From Pseudoneurospora amorphoporcata (lineage: Eukaryota; Ascomycota; Sordariomycetes; Sordariales; Sordariaceae), in assembly GCA_033297205.1 (NCBI GenBank), contig MU859411.1, positions 1 through 19,895 of the forward strand: a DNA stretch of 19,895 bases, given 5' to 3'. The notes beneath the pieces are model-generated. The model saw nothing but the letters and a program-made list of their open reading frames with translations. It made no database searches and was not told the DNA's origin. Each line of letters begins with the position of its first letter. The first letter of the stretch is position 1. This document shows positions 1-7,987 of this stretch, piece by piece. Position numbers and translations under genes: made by a program.

Positions 1-560
1 AACGGTGGCGAGGCTGAGAACGCAATGGCCAAGCCCTGTTATTCTAACACATTCTGTGGAGACTAAGTTCCTCAGTGACCAGCCTACTATACTACAGGGT
101 AGTACAGGGCAGTTACAAGGCACAGTACTAGCCACATATTAACAAAGATAATGATTTATGTGTATTAATAATTAGAACTCGTATTATTAATCTAATATCC
201 TAGAATTATCGTAAACACTATATATTAACTATCAGGAAGCCAACTTTATAACGTTAATGTCAGAATATTATTATCTCTAAAATTGTTATATGCAAGTTTA
301 ACAGTATCTAGTATTTAGTATAAATTTCGTAATTAATCTGCTCTTTAATCTCGTAACTATATACGTACATATCCCCTAGCCGTCTGACATCCTTCGAGGC
401 CATCTCTATAAATGATTATGAAAATCAAAATCGGCATCACTAATTACTATGTAGGAGGGTAAGATTTAGTTTCCCCCTTACACACTTGAGTAACTACGGG
501 AGGCCATAGTATTAGCTGAAACGTGCAGACCGTGGAAAGAACAAGTCGGAGCTTCGATGA
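1..560. repeat. AT-rich block, candidate RIP-mutated repeat relic
   Basis: The stretch, above all 140-370, is very rich in A and T and in TpA dinucleotides (runs such as TATATTAAC and TATTAATAATTAG), and it breaks sharply to ordinary composition near 560. All six frames are interrupted by stops. In filamentous ascomycetes, repeat-induced point mutation turns CpA into TpA in duplicated DNA and leaves blocks like this. The left edge (1-140) is less AT-rich and contains short echoes of ACTACAGGGTAGTACAGGG, which could be the rim of an old element. I cannot name the element. The RIP reading is inferred from composition only. Confidence 0.5.
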
Positions 561-1740
561 CTCTTTTCAGTTAGAACCGTAAAACAAAAACATGTGTTAA
601 ATAACAGGACTAAATGATAGGCCCGCCGCTTGCAATATCTGGAACTTAAAGGTGGAAGAGCAACTAAAGCAAGAAAGGAAAAAGCTTTTCAACTCAAGCT
701 TAAAGCTTCTTTTTCGCCTCAATGTCACGGAGTACTCCGATGTCCTCCTTAGAGCTGCAAAAGCACGCCAGCTGGCAGCGAGCCGCGCAAAGACGCAAGC
801 AAGCAACCTTTTCGACAAACGGAGAATGAGGGGCAGAAACAACCTTTTTGAACTCCCATGTTCAGCCATGATTGACACTCACCAATGTGCCTGATTCTAC
901 GGAAGCACCATGCGACGACGACATATTCACTCGGATCGTCATTCGATTTATTCGATAAAAACAAGCTCTTCCACTCTGACACCGCTCGCACCGCAAGTTG
1001 AGCACCACACACGTAGCAATGCAGTGATCATGAAATTCTGGTCTTGGATTCGGGGAACCTTAACTTTTTGAGCTCGAGGGTGTGTTGGATCGCGGAGCCT
1101 CAAATTCCTCCCCTCCCCCAGCGTGCCCAGTTCCCCTCCTGAAAATAGCGCTGGTCGGCTGCGGCGACAATAATGTCGTTTGTTGTCTCGGGAAGCGACG
1201 GTCCCCTTGGAGCTCGAAGAAGAAAAATGTCGAGTGTTACAAAGTCTCGTGCCAGATATCCAAAGTGAAAAAGTCGCATCTCCAACTCCCTAAGGCTGAC
1301 ATGCGCTCCTCCAGCCCTCCACCCAGTTGTTATTCCCGTCTTGCAACCTGGCAGCCAATGCAAACGGGCAGTGACAATGCATCAAAGATAAGACTCGTTG
1401 ATATCAAACATTCAGCACAACTTTCACACGTGCATTCTCCCCCATCTCCCATTTGCAATGAGAACAAAAGAGGTGAAGTCGGAAAGAGGAGATGACAACG
1501 TGGAGACTGCTTGCTTGTTGTTCCACATTGATGCGCCTGCCTGATTCCTGATTCGGGCTAGTTTCTGCCATCCCGTCTCGACCAGCTGCCAAATGGCGTA
1601 GAATGCGCCAACCAACCGGGCCGCGACAAGTGCCAGTTCCAGGGAGAACGGTACGTACCCGGTTGGAGAACGGAACCTGAACGCACGACATGAATCCACT
1701 GAAGCTGCCCACGATCTGGGTCTGGTGGAACCAGTGGAAC
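561..1740. other. Intergenic stretch without a convincing gene
   Basis: Composition is ordinary here and only short open frames occur. The most protein-like is a frame open from 601 to 894 on the plus strand, reading as a Lys/Leu/Ala-rich helical segment (EEQLKQERKKLF, then LLRAAKARQLAASRAK). It lies against the AT-rich block, has no good start context and no family I recognise, so a decayed coding fragment is possible but unproven. No tRNA-like or rRNA-like structure was seen. The right part probably belongs to the distal promoter of the acidic nuclear protein gene that starts at 2829. Confidence 0.4.
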
Positions 1741-1749
1741 CAACGGCAC

Positions 1750-1763
1750 CCAATTGAACCAAT
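1750..1763 (+). promoter_or_regulatory. Pair of CCAAT boxes upstream of gene 1
   Basis: CCAAT occurs at 1750-1754 and again at 1759-1763, both in plus orientation and about one helical turn apart. They lie upstream of a strongly pyrimidine-rich tract (about 1926-1972) and a CA-rich leader, which is where a core promoter would be expected. CCAAT motifs are bound by the HAP/CBC complex in fungi. Function here is inferred from position only. Confidence 0.35.
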
Positions 1764-1784
1764 CAGTACAGTTCGTTACCTGCC

Positions 1785-1811
1785 GTTACAGCAGTTACAA
1801 CAGTTACAGCA
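1785..1811 (+). repeat. Three tandem 9-bp units GTTACARCA
   Basis: GTTACAGCA, GTTACAACA and GTTACAGCA follow each other without spacer at 1785, 1794 and 1803, and a partial GTTAC precedes them at 1775. The array sits just downstream of the CCAAT pair and upstream of the pyrimidine tract, so it could be a cluster of protein-binding sites or simple replication slippage. Confidence 0.7.
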
Positions 1812-2094
1812 ATCTTACTGGCTCTTGTTAGAGGGAACAACGGGAGCAAAAGTGACCTGGACGGGAAGCCGAAAAAAAAAAGTTTCCCTTGGGCCATTGC
1901 TGCTGCAAGTGGCTGACGACGGACTGCTCCCCTCCTTCTCTCGCCTCCTCTTGTCCCTTTTTTTCCCCTTTCAACACATCCCAACCACAACCACCACCAC
2001 AACCACCAATCCCCAACCAAGCAGAAAAGACAACGAAGTCGCCCTCACAACCCCACCAGCATACATAAACTAGCTTCAGTCGAGATTTTTCAAG

Positions 2095-2121
2095 ATGCCT
2101 TCGGCCGTCGTTGAGCTCTAA
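2095..2121 (+). CDS. Short upstream ORF in the leader of gene 1
   Basis: ATG at 2095 in a good context (TCAAGATGCC) opens an eight-residue frame (MPSAVVEL) closed by TAA at 2119-2121. It is the first ATG after the probable transcription start region and lies about 700 bases before the main start. A uORF this short with a purine at -3 could lower or condition translation of the main frame. This holds only if the leader really begins upstream of 2095. Confidence 0.35.
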   Translation: MPSAVVEL

Positions 2122-2777
2122 GCGCCCACTGCGGGTGCCGTCCACAGCGCCCGCAGTCCAGCAGCCTCAACGAGAGAGTCCAGATCTCCCCACTATCCAT
2201 ACCGCTCGACTTATCAGAAGCTATCCAGGCTTTTCTCAACCTCGAAAAAGGCCTCTTCCCTGCACAGCATCTGCACATACCGCGACAGGGCATAGGACAG
2301 GCAGTGTCCCAGTGCAGGATTTGGGAAAGAGTGGGAAAAGCGAGGTTTATGCCACCTAGCAAAAATCAACTACAAACACAACACATCATCGACCTCAAGA
2401 ACAGCCTACCCCATAAAGACAACATCAGATCAACACTATCCATAAGAGGAGACGACCCTGAAGAGAGGAGCATACCCCATCTTCTCCACTGGCCCACCTG
2501 ACGATTCCATCCTGCCACCGGCTGATTTCTACCGTCACAAAGTCACTCCATCCCCACCTCAAATCCGACCCCGTCTCTTGTCTCGCTGTTCTCTGCTGTT
2601 CTTGGGATCCTCGACAGACACCAACCAAAGACCCTCGACAGCTCCAATACTATACCTACACGACCACTTTAAAAAAAGACTCGATTCGGCAATCCGAGAC
2701 CACAGAGATCTTCTCGGATCCTAGCTCCGCGCACGGTTCACCGCCGCTTGCATCATACCAACCACCACCCATAACCT

Positions 2778-2798
2778 AAAAAAAAAAAAAAAAAAAAA
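2778..2798 (+). repeat. A21 homopolymer in the leader, 30 bases before the gene 1 start
   Basis: Twenty-one consecutive A residues end 30 bases before the ATG at 2829. In a transcript this would be an internal poly(A) able to bind poly(A)-binding protein; it could also be slippage-prone genomic noise. The exact length may be uncertain in any assembly. Confidence 0.8.
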
Positions 2799-2828
2799 TA
2801 CAGACCCCCGGTCACCCAGTCCCCCACC

Positions 2829-4783
2829 ATGTCCCGGACGACCATCAAACTAAAAAACCCGCGCATGCCTCTCAAGGCTACCAAGCGCCGGGTTTCCGTC
2901 TCCTCCGACTCTTCTTCCTCCCTCGACCTCTCGGACGATGAAGGCTACTCGGCCGTCGAGGACCTCAGCGAGAGCGAAGATGACGAGGACAATGTCATGG
3001 CGGCCGAGGAGGAGCACCTCTTGACGCGAGCTTCCCGCAAGCGTCCATTGGACAGCACCCCTCGGCCCCAAGTCATTGTTCAGGAGGAAGACCGAGATGC
3101 CGACGAGGAAGACCAAGAAGACGAACAGAACGAAGACGGTGACGACGAAGATGAGGACGATGACGAGCCCGAGGACGACGACGACAATGCTGCCGACGAG
3201 AACGAGAGTTGGGGCGGTCTGTCGGATCCGGAAGAGACCACAGTTATCGAGCAAGTCCCCGAACCCTCCGTGATCAGCGTCAAACGTCACGTTCGCTTTG
3301 CCGGTATTCCTGACGACGAGAGTGACTCGGACTCGACAACCACCGAGACCGAGTCCAACGCCGACTTGTTCCCCGATATCTTTGTTGACCGCAACGAGCT
3401 GGATCCCGCCTTCCGTATCGAGATCGAACGTGGCAATGAGTCATCCTCTGCTGAATCTTTCTGGGATTACGACGGCAACCCGCAAGAGTTCTTTATGGAT
3501 TCAGAGGATGAAATCCCGCAAAACATGCTGGGTGCCTCTCTCTTGCCTAACCTGACCGTACCCATTCCGACCATAACGCCAGACTTGTCCGACTCGGCTC
3601 TCTCCAAAGCTCAAGAGCTGGAGCTTGACGGATACGAGAGTGAGTCAATCGAGTCTTTTCGAACCTTGTGCGGAGCTAACTCGACACAGCGGACGGCGAA
3701 ACAACCGAAGAAGAGGATCCAGAGCCCATTATTCGGAAGAAGCAGGCAGTGCGTGTCGAGTCGGCGCCTGTCTCTTCAGAGTCCGAGGCTGATAGGCCAT
3801 CCCGGTCGCAACGGGGCAAACCTCGCGTGGGTCGTTTCCAGCTGGACGGTTCCGAGAACAAGCCAATCGCTGTCTTCAACCCCAACTCTCGCAAGATCAT
3901 GATCTTCAAGAAGGACCCCCAGGCCGCGGACATGGCGGCTGAGGCCATCAATGACGTCCCAGCAGCTACCATCGACTACCTGACTCCCCTGCTAACCAAC
4001 CCCGGTTACCTCATGATGGGCGCCATGGTCTCTTCCAACACGTTTGGCGACTTTATGAACACACAACCTTGGGGTCCTGCCGAGGCCTTCTTCCCCATGG
4101 ACACGGACTTTTACGCCGGAGACGATAGTGACGACTCCGAGCTGGGCATGGACCCAGAAGTGGACGAGGAGGAGGCGAAGCTGGACATTGATGACTTTCT
4201 GAGATTCGATAACACTGATTCAGAAGACGATGAAGAGCTTGACTTTGGCCCGGAGAGCGTCGCCAACTCGCCCACCAAGAAGGACAGCGACAAACAGGAG
4301 ATGCACCCCTTGCTCAACCATTTGACCAACAACGCGGACGCTGTCGGAGCTTTCCGGCGCAACCAAATCAACCAGCAGTTGATTCTCAGCGACCGGGCCA
4401 CCCAGGAATCGCTTTCGTTCTCGGGACCATACTACCACGGCACCCTGAGAGGTATCAAGACCGGCAGTCTGGAGACGGTCACAACACCCATCACCCCCGC
4501 CCGCAAGAGGAAAAACGCTTCCATGGTAGGACCAACCCATCTCTTTTTACCCCCTTTATTCCCTCTTGATTCCTCTTACTTTAAAGTTACCCCGTCTCCG
4601 TGGCGTAAACACCTGCTGGATACCTCGCTCAACCAAGTCATTGCACAGAAAAGGAAGGCTCCCACCACCGGTCCCAACGGTTCCCTGATTGACGACCCGA
4701 CAACGATGCCTGTCCATAAGCGACACCGGAGTAATCTCAGCACTGTCTCGGAGCTTTCGGTGGACTCGTCGCCGTTTTTGTAA
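2829..4783 (+). CDS. Acidic nuclear protein, CRF1/IFH1-like transcriptional co-regulator (putative)
   Basis: Exons are 2829-3639 and 3690 onward. The first intron, 3640-3689 (50 bp), has donor GTGAGT, a GCTAAC branch site and acceptor ACACAG. A second likely intron, 4526-4648 (123 bp), runs from GTAGGA to TTGCACAG through pyrimidine-rich DNA and keeps the frame whether or not it is removed, giving 593 aa spliced or 634 aa retained. The start has a CCCACCATG context. Visible parts: a Ser-rich acidic N-terminus, an Asp/Glu tract at about residues 86-125, an RVxF-type motif RHVRF at 153-157 (possible protein phosphatase 1 docking), an acidic DGETTEEED segment at 272-280, a conserved-looking block at 318-345 (KPIAVFNPNSRKIMIFKK), more acidic runs near 415-455, then AFRRNQINQQLILSD (491-505) and TPITPARKRK (536-545), and a basic tail. 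This order resembles fungal proteins annotated as CRF1/IFH1-like, which in yeast couple TOR signalling to ribosomal protein genes. That name comes from recall and is moderate at best; an acidic nuclear protein of unknown role is the fallback. Confidence 0.85.
4526..4648 (+). other. Ambiguous in-frame intron near the 3' end of gene 1
   Basis: GTAGGA at 4526 and TTGCACAG ending at 4648 bound 123 bases of pyrimidine-rich DNA with a GCTCAAC branch-like site about 15 bases before the acceptor. The length is 41 codons with no stop, so retention inserts 41 residues. The encoded residues (a Leu/Pro/Phe-rich stretch) do not match the acidic and basic character of the rest of the protein, which favours real splicing. 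The donor is weaker than the GTGAGT of intron 1. Confidence 0.55.
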
Positions 4784-6094
4784 GGATTCGACGGACTGGA
4801 CACCGGTAACGATACCCAATACTACGGACGGAGAATGAGTGTACGGTACTACACATACCCACGATCCCTCTTCCACCGGGAATGACATTGTGTGGGCCTG
4901 GTTTCAGGCTACGTACGTGGAAGGACGGCATGGTCCAACGAGTGTTGTCTTGTCTGTCTGTTTGGACTACATTGTTTCCGAAAGGCTCAACAATGTTTAA
5001 CAGCAGGTGTCAAGCAACATGTTGCATGTTGGGACCATCCCTGGCCTCCAGTTGAGCGCAGTGCATTGCAAGGCGTTTATCTGTACGACAGTACGACGAC
5101 GATGGTTTTTTTCACGAACGACGACTCGATTATTGATTCGACTCGATAACACACAGAAGACACGGTTTTTTCTTTTTGTTACATACAAGTCTTTTGCGCG
5201 AATACACATTTCCTGAGTGATGGTGGTGGTCTGGTGGTTTCCTTGTGCGGTTTTTGACAACCAAAAAGCGATTGTTTGGGTTTCATGATGTTATGAAAAA
5301 GTATTGACCTTTTCTGCATGCTTTTCTGGGTGGATGATGTCGTGGTTACTGGTTTCAGGTCTGTCATGTGTCTGGTAAACAAAAGTCTCTTTGATGTTAT
5401 GTACCCGTGGTGAACAAAAGGGACAAGACAAAAGACTGCGGTAGACAAGATTTCTATTGTCAACACCAAGGATAGGTACACAAAAGGTACTAGAAGGATG
5501 GATGGCATCATGTTTTCTGTCTCCAAGATACCATTTGTTTCTCATTATCCCTATCAAACACGAAGAGGGATTGGGCGAAACGGCGCGGTAGGCTTGACTT
5601 ATCGGTTCGAACGGATGGATCTTGATAGCGATCACACACCATGTTGTGGAGTTTTGAATGACGACATTTTTTATTGGCCCTTTTTCCATTCACGGTTCCC
5701 TTTTTGTGACATTGCCCGATCTGTTCATGGTGTCAGTCAGCATAGCGCCATGGCCGGAGAAGGAGGGATGGGAACTGACATCCTCACAAACACTCGAAAG
5801 GCTTCTCGTTCCAGGTGTACCAATCATGCCCTACCCCCGAAAGAGCAAAGGTTGTGGACATGGACTTGAAGGGGGCGCGGATGACCTGGGGGAAGGTTGG
5901 GTCGGGACGGGTTTGGTGGGGTTTGGCGTCCATTTTGGACATGAAACCAGGCAGCTTTGGATATGGCTTGGTTTGGTGATAACCGTGACAGACACTGACG
6001 CGACGGTGTTTGGAAACGGGAAGAGGGAGAGCACGACTAGTACAGCAAAGGGGCAAGACTCGACTTCTTGTATGGCAGCCGAGTACCCCTCGAG

Positions 6095-6146
6095 GACAAA
6101 CGATTACCAAGTCCAGGAAGGACAAACGATTACCAAGCCCAGGAAG
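6095..6146 (+). repeat. 26-bp tandem duplication
   Basis: The unit GACAAACGATTACCAAG...GGAAG occurs at 6095-6120 and again at 6121-6146, with a single T/C difference. It lies in intergenic DNA and overlaps no supported gene. A recent local duplication is the simplest explanation. Confidence 0.85.
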
Positions 6147-6683
6147 GATTAAAGACAATTGCAAGGACGCCAAACGCCTAGAAGGGATTGCAAACCGTTA
6201 GACAGTTAGGTAGAGGAATTGCAATTCTTGGTGCAAGTGGTGGTGGGGAAAAGAACAATGTTTGCACACGGCCTGGAACAATGTGAAGCGAAGCCATTCC
6301 GGGATGAGATTCACAAGGACGGGCGGGGACGGGACATGGGGCAGAGGGTAGAGGGCAGAGGCAAACCACGTGCATCCCTTGCTTTTGATGATTGTCCGCA
6401 TTCTAGTGTTTAGTATAGTTGATAGGACGGATGAGCCCGAGTCCTTCAAGACGATTGCTTCGGTTACCAAGTTCCATGTCCGTGGTGGGTTGGCGATGCC
6501 TTGGGGGGTCGTTGGCCACTCTGCGATAACTCAACAACCAGGGCTATTTCACCCCTTTAAAAGCAATGGCGCGTAGAGAAGATGATTTCCTGGTTATCAG
6601 AAACATTTTTGAAAGTCTGAGCTCAAAGGAAATAGAGAAAACAACATGCCAAACAACCCCCTCGTCGCTTCGGTTCCCCATAG

Positions 6684-6695
6684 CTAACCCTAACC
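6684..6695 (+). promoter_or_regulatory. Two telomere-type units (CTAACCCTAACC) upstream of gene 2
   Basis: The dodecamer is two units of the fungal telomere repeat complement. Such interstitial teloboxes occur in fungal promoters and are bound by Tbf1/Teb1-type Myb proteins. It is far too short to be a telomere remnant and lies 350 bases upstream of the GH128 start at 7045. A regulatory role is inference. Confidence 0.25.
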
Positions 6696-6793
6696 ACTCA
6701 AAGAAGTGGACCCGACCTACAGCCCAGCCGAGCACCGCCCAAAACTACGTCATCAGGGGACCGCGAGCCGCTGAAAGCCAAGTCGCTTAGCGC

Positions 6794-6803
6794 TTATCTT
6801 ATC
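6794..6803 (-). promoter_or_regulatory. Paired GATA motifs upstream of gene 2
   Basis: TTATCTTATC on the plus strand reads as two adjacent GATAA sites on the minus strand, about 240 bases upstream of the GH128 start codon. NIT2/AreA-type nitrogen regulators favour closely spaced GATA pairs. The motif is short and can arise by chance. Confidence 0.3.
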
Positions 6804-6996
6804 GCAGCTTACGGGGGAGCTGACAGTGCACTGCCGGGACACTGCCGCAGTGCCGACTCGGCGACCCCTCGGATGTCAACAATGCCCAGGAGTTTATGAA
6901 TAGGACAAGTCCACTTCTGTTCATTTGAGCGAGCCCCTTTAAAACGCCAACTTCAACCCCGCCATAACTTGACCAGAACCCCACGAACCCCTGGAC

Positions 6997-7026
6997 CTCA
7001 ACCTCAACCTCAACCTCAACCTCACC
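6997..7026 (+). repeat. CTCAAC hexamer microsatellite in the gene 2 leader
   Basis: Four perfect CTCAAC units (6997-7020) and one degenerate CTCACC unit end 18 bases before the start codon at 7045. The tract is probably part of the transcribed leader, a CA/CT-rich type common before fungal start codons. Confidence 0.8.
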
Positions 7027-7044
7027 CCATCCCCCCAAGCGAAA

Positions 7045-7833
7045 ATGCCCTCCAAGCGCGGCCTGACCTTCCCCGTCTCCTCCCCCGATCCTCCCTTCCT
7101 CTTCTCCAAACCCGGCTCCCTCATCTCGTGGCTCTACAACTGGTCCCCCCGCCTCACGCCCGGCACCGGCCCCGGCTGCAGTCTCCACTTTGTCCCGATG
7201 CAATGGAACCACGTTTACATGGACGAGCTTCCCTCCCACCTAAACGCCTGCTATCCAATTCCCGATCAGGAATGTAACGGCCCCCCTACCATTTTGGGAT
7301 TCAACGAGCCCGAGCTGCCCGACCAGAGCAACATGTCTGTTTCGCTCGCGGCGCACGAGTGGCTGCGGGTGATTGAGCCCCTCCGGAGACAGGGCGTCCG
7401 GGCAGGAAGTCCGGGGATAAGTTCCGCGCCGCAGGGGGTCGTCTGGCTCCAGGAGTTTATCGCCGCTATTCGAGCAGGGGGCAGCGACGTGGATTTTTAT
7501 TGCTTGCATTGGTACGGCGGGGCAGACCTGGGGGCGTTTTACGATTATATTTGGAGCACGCACCACCAGCTGGGACCGGACAAGCCGGTGTGGATCACCG
7601 AGTTTGCGTGCACGAATTGGGATCAGCAGAATCCGATTCCGAAGGAGGAGGTGGAGGCGTTTTGTAGGGAGAGTTGCAAGTATTTGGATACGCTGGATTG
7701 GGTGGAGCGGTACGCGTGGTTTGGGGCCATGAGGCCCGAGACGATTGGGAATGTGGGACGGTGGGCGAGTTTGCTTGGGGAGGAGGGGGAGTTGACCGAG
7801 TTGGGGGTGTGGTATAGGGATTGTGCTGAGTAA
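7045..7833 (+). CDS. GH128 (Asl1-type) beta-1,3-glucanase-like protein, leaderless
   Basis: A single-exon gene of 262 aa. ATG at 7045 is the first in-frame Met after a TGA at 6970-6972. The protein is essentially one Asl1-type catalytic domain of glycoside hydrolase family 128, a TIM-barrel fold that cleaves beta-1,3-glucan. The domain begins almost at once (KRGLTF at 4-9), so no signal peptide is present and the product should stay in the cytosol unless an upstream exon was missed. Catalytic signatures are intact: FNEPE with acid/base E88, HWYG at 155-158 in the substrate cleft, and WITEFA with nucleophile E186. A closing RYAWFGA motif lies near residue 223. Other leaderless fungal members start in the same way, as I recall. 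The gene converges on a divergent paralogue ending 154 bases downstream. Likely role: intracellular beta-1,3-glucan or oligosaccharide turnover; the substrate is inferred from the family. Confidence 0.9.
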   Translation: MPSKRGLTFPVSSPDPPFLFSKPGSLISWLYNWSPRLTPGTGPGCSLHFVPMQWNHVYMDELPSHLNACYPIPDQECNGPPTILGFNEPELPDQSNMSVSLAAHEWLRVIEPLRRQGVRAGSPGISSAPQGVVWLQEFIAAIRAGGSDVDFYCLHWYGGADLGAFYDYIWSTHHQLGPDKPVWITEFACTNWDQQNPIPKEEVEAFCRESCKYLDTLDWVERYAWFGAMRPETIGNVGRWASLLGEEGELTELGVWYRDCAE

Positions 7834-7931
7834 GGCTGTGGGAGGGGGATATGGTAGAGGAGAAGAAGAGGAGGGTAGCGGAGACGGGCGATGGAGAGCG
7901 GATGGCCGGGACAGGACCGGGCTGCATTATG

Positions 7932-7955
7932 GAGCGTGAGCGTGAGCGTGAGCGT
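7932..7955 (+). repeat. GAGCGT hexamer microsatellite between the two GH128 genes
   Basis: Four perfect GAGCGT units run head to tail within the 154-bp gap between the convergent GH128 genes, in what should be 3' untranslated DNA of one or both. Confidence 0.8.
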
Positions 7956-7987
7956 TGAACAGATACGCTGAATTACCCAATGACCGG

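Larger units (their letters stand above)
1926..2828 (+). promoter_or_regulatory. Core promoter and long 5' leader of gene 1
   Basis: A pyrimidine-rich tract (about 1926-1972) is followed by CA-rich, CAACCACAACC-type sequence, a common arrangement around transcription starts of fungal housekeeping genes. From there to the start codon at 2829 lie about 850 bases with no substantial ORF, mostly C- and A-rich and poor in G. The simplest reading is an unusually long, weakly structured 5' untranslated leader; a leader intron cannot be excluded but no strong donor-acceptor pair was seen. It carries a short uORF (2095-2121) and a 21-base A tract (2778-2798). The transcription start is inferred. Confidence 0.45.
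4784..7044. other. Intergenic stretch: gene 1 3' region and gene 2 promoter
   Basis: No gene is supported in these 2.26 kb: open frames are short, overlap on both strands, and show no recognisable family. T-rich sequence after 5100 is probably the 3' untranslated and termination region of gene 1. A perfect 12-bp palindrome, GCAACATGTTGC, lies at 5014-5025. A 26-bp direct duplication is at 6095-6146. Nearer to gene 2 are CACGTG at 6367-6372, two telomere-type units CTAACCCTAACC at 6684-6695, paired GATA sites at 6794-6803, and CCCCTTTAAAA motifs near 6552 and 6935. GGTTCGAACGG near 5603 resembles a tRNA B-box but lacks the closing CC and any clover-leaf. Confidence 0.5.

Noticed and set aside
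3640..3902. Unspliced continuation of the first frame of gene 1
   Set aside because: A GTGAGT...GCTAAC...ACACAG intron at 3640-3689 moves the frame into the acidic DGETTEEED segment and a further 1.1 kb of open sequence, while the unspliced frame ends at 3902 in unrelated Arg/Ser-rich residues.
5598..5615. tRNA-like B-box (GGTTCGAACGG)
   Set aside because: It lacks the closing CC of the B-box, and no A-box or clover-leaf arms can be drawn around it.
5498..6173. Overlapping plus and minus frames of 120-165 codons
   Set aside because: They overlap each other on both strands, lack family motifs, and cross the 26-bp duplication; no gene can be supported.
6684..6695. Telomere remnant
   Set aside because: Only two repeat units are present, inside a promoter region between ordinary genes, so it is better read as a promoter telobox or chance.
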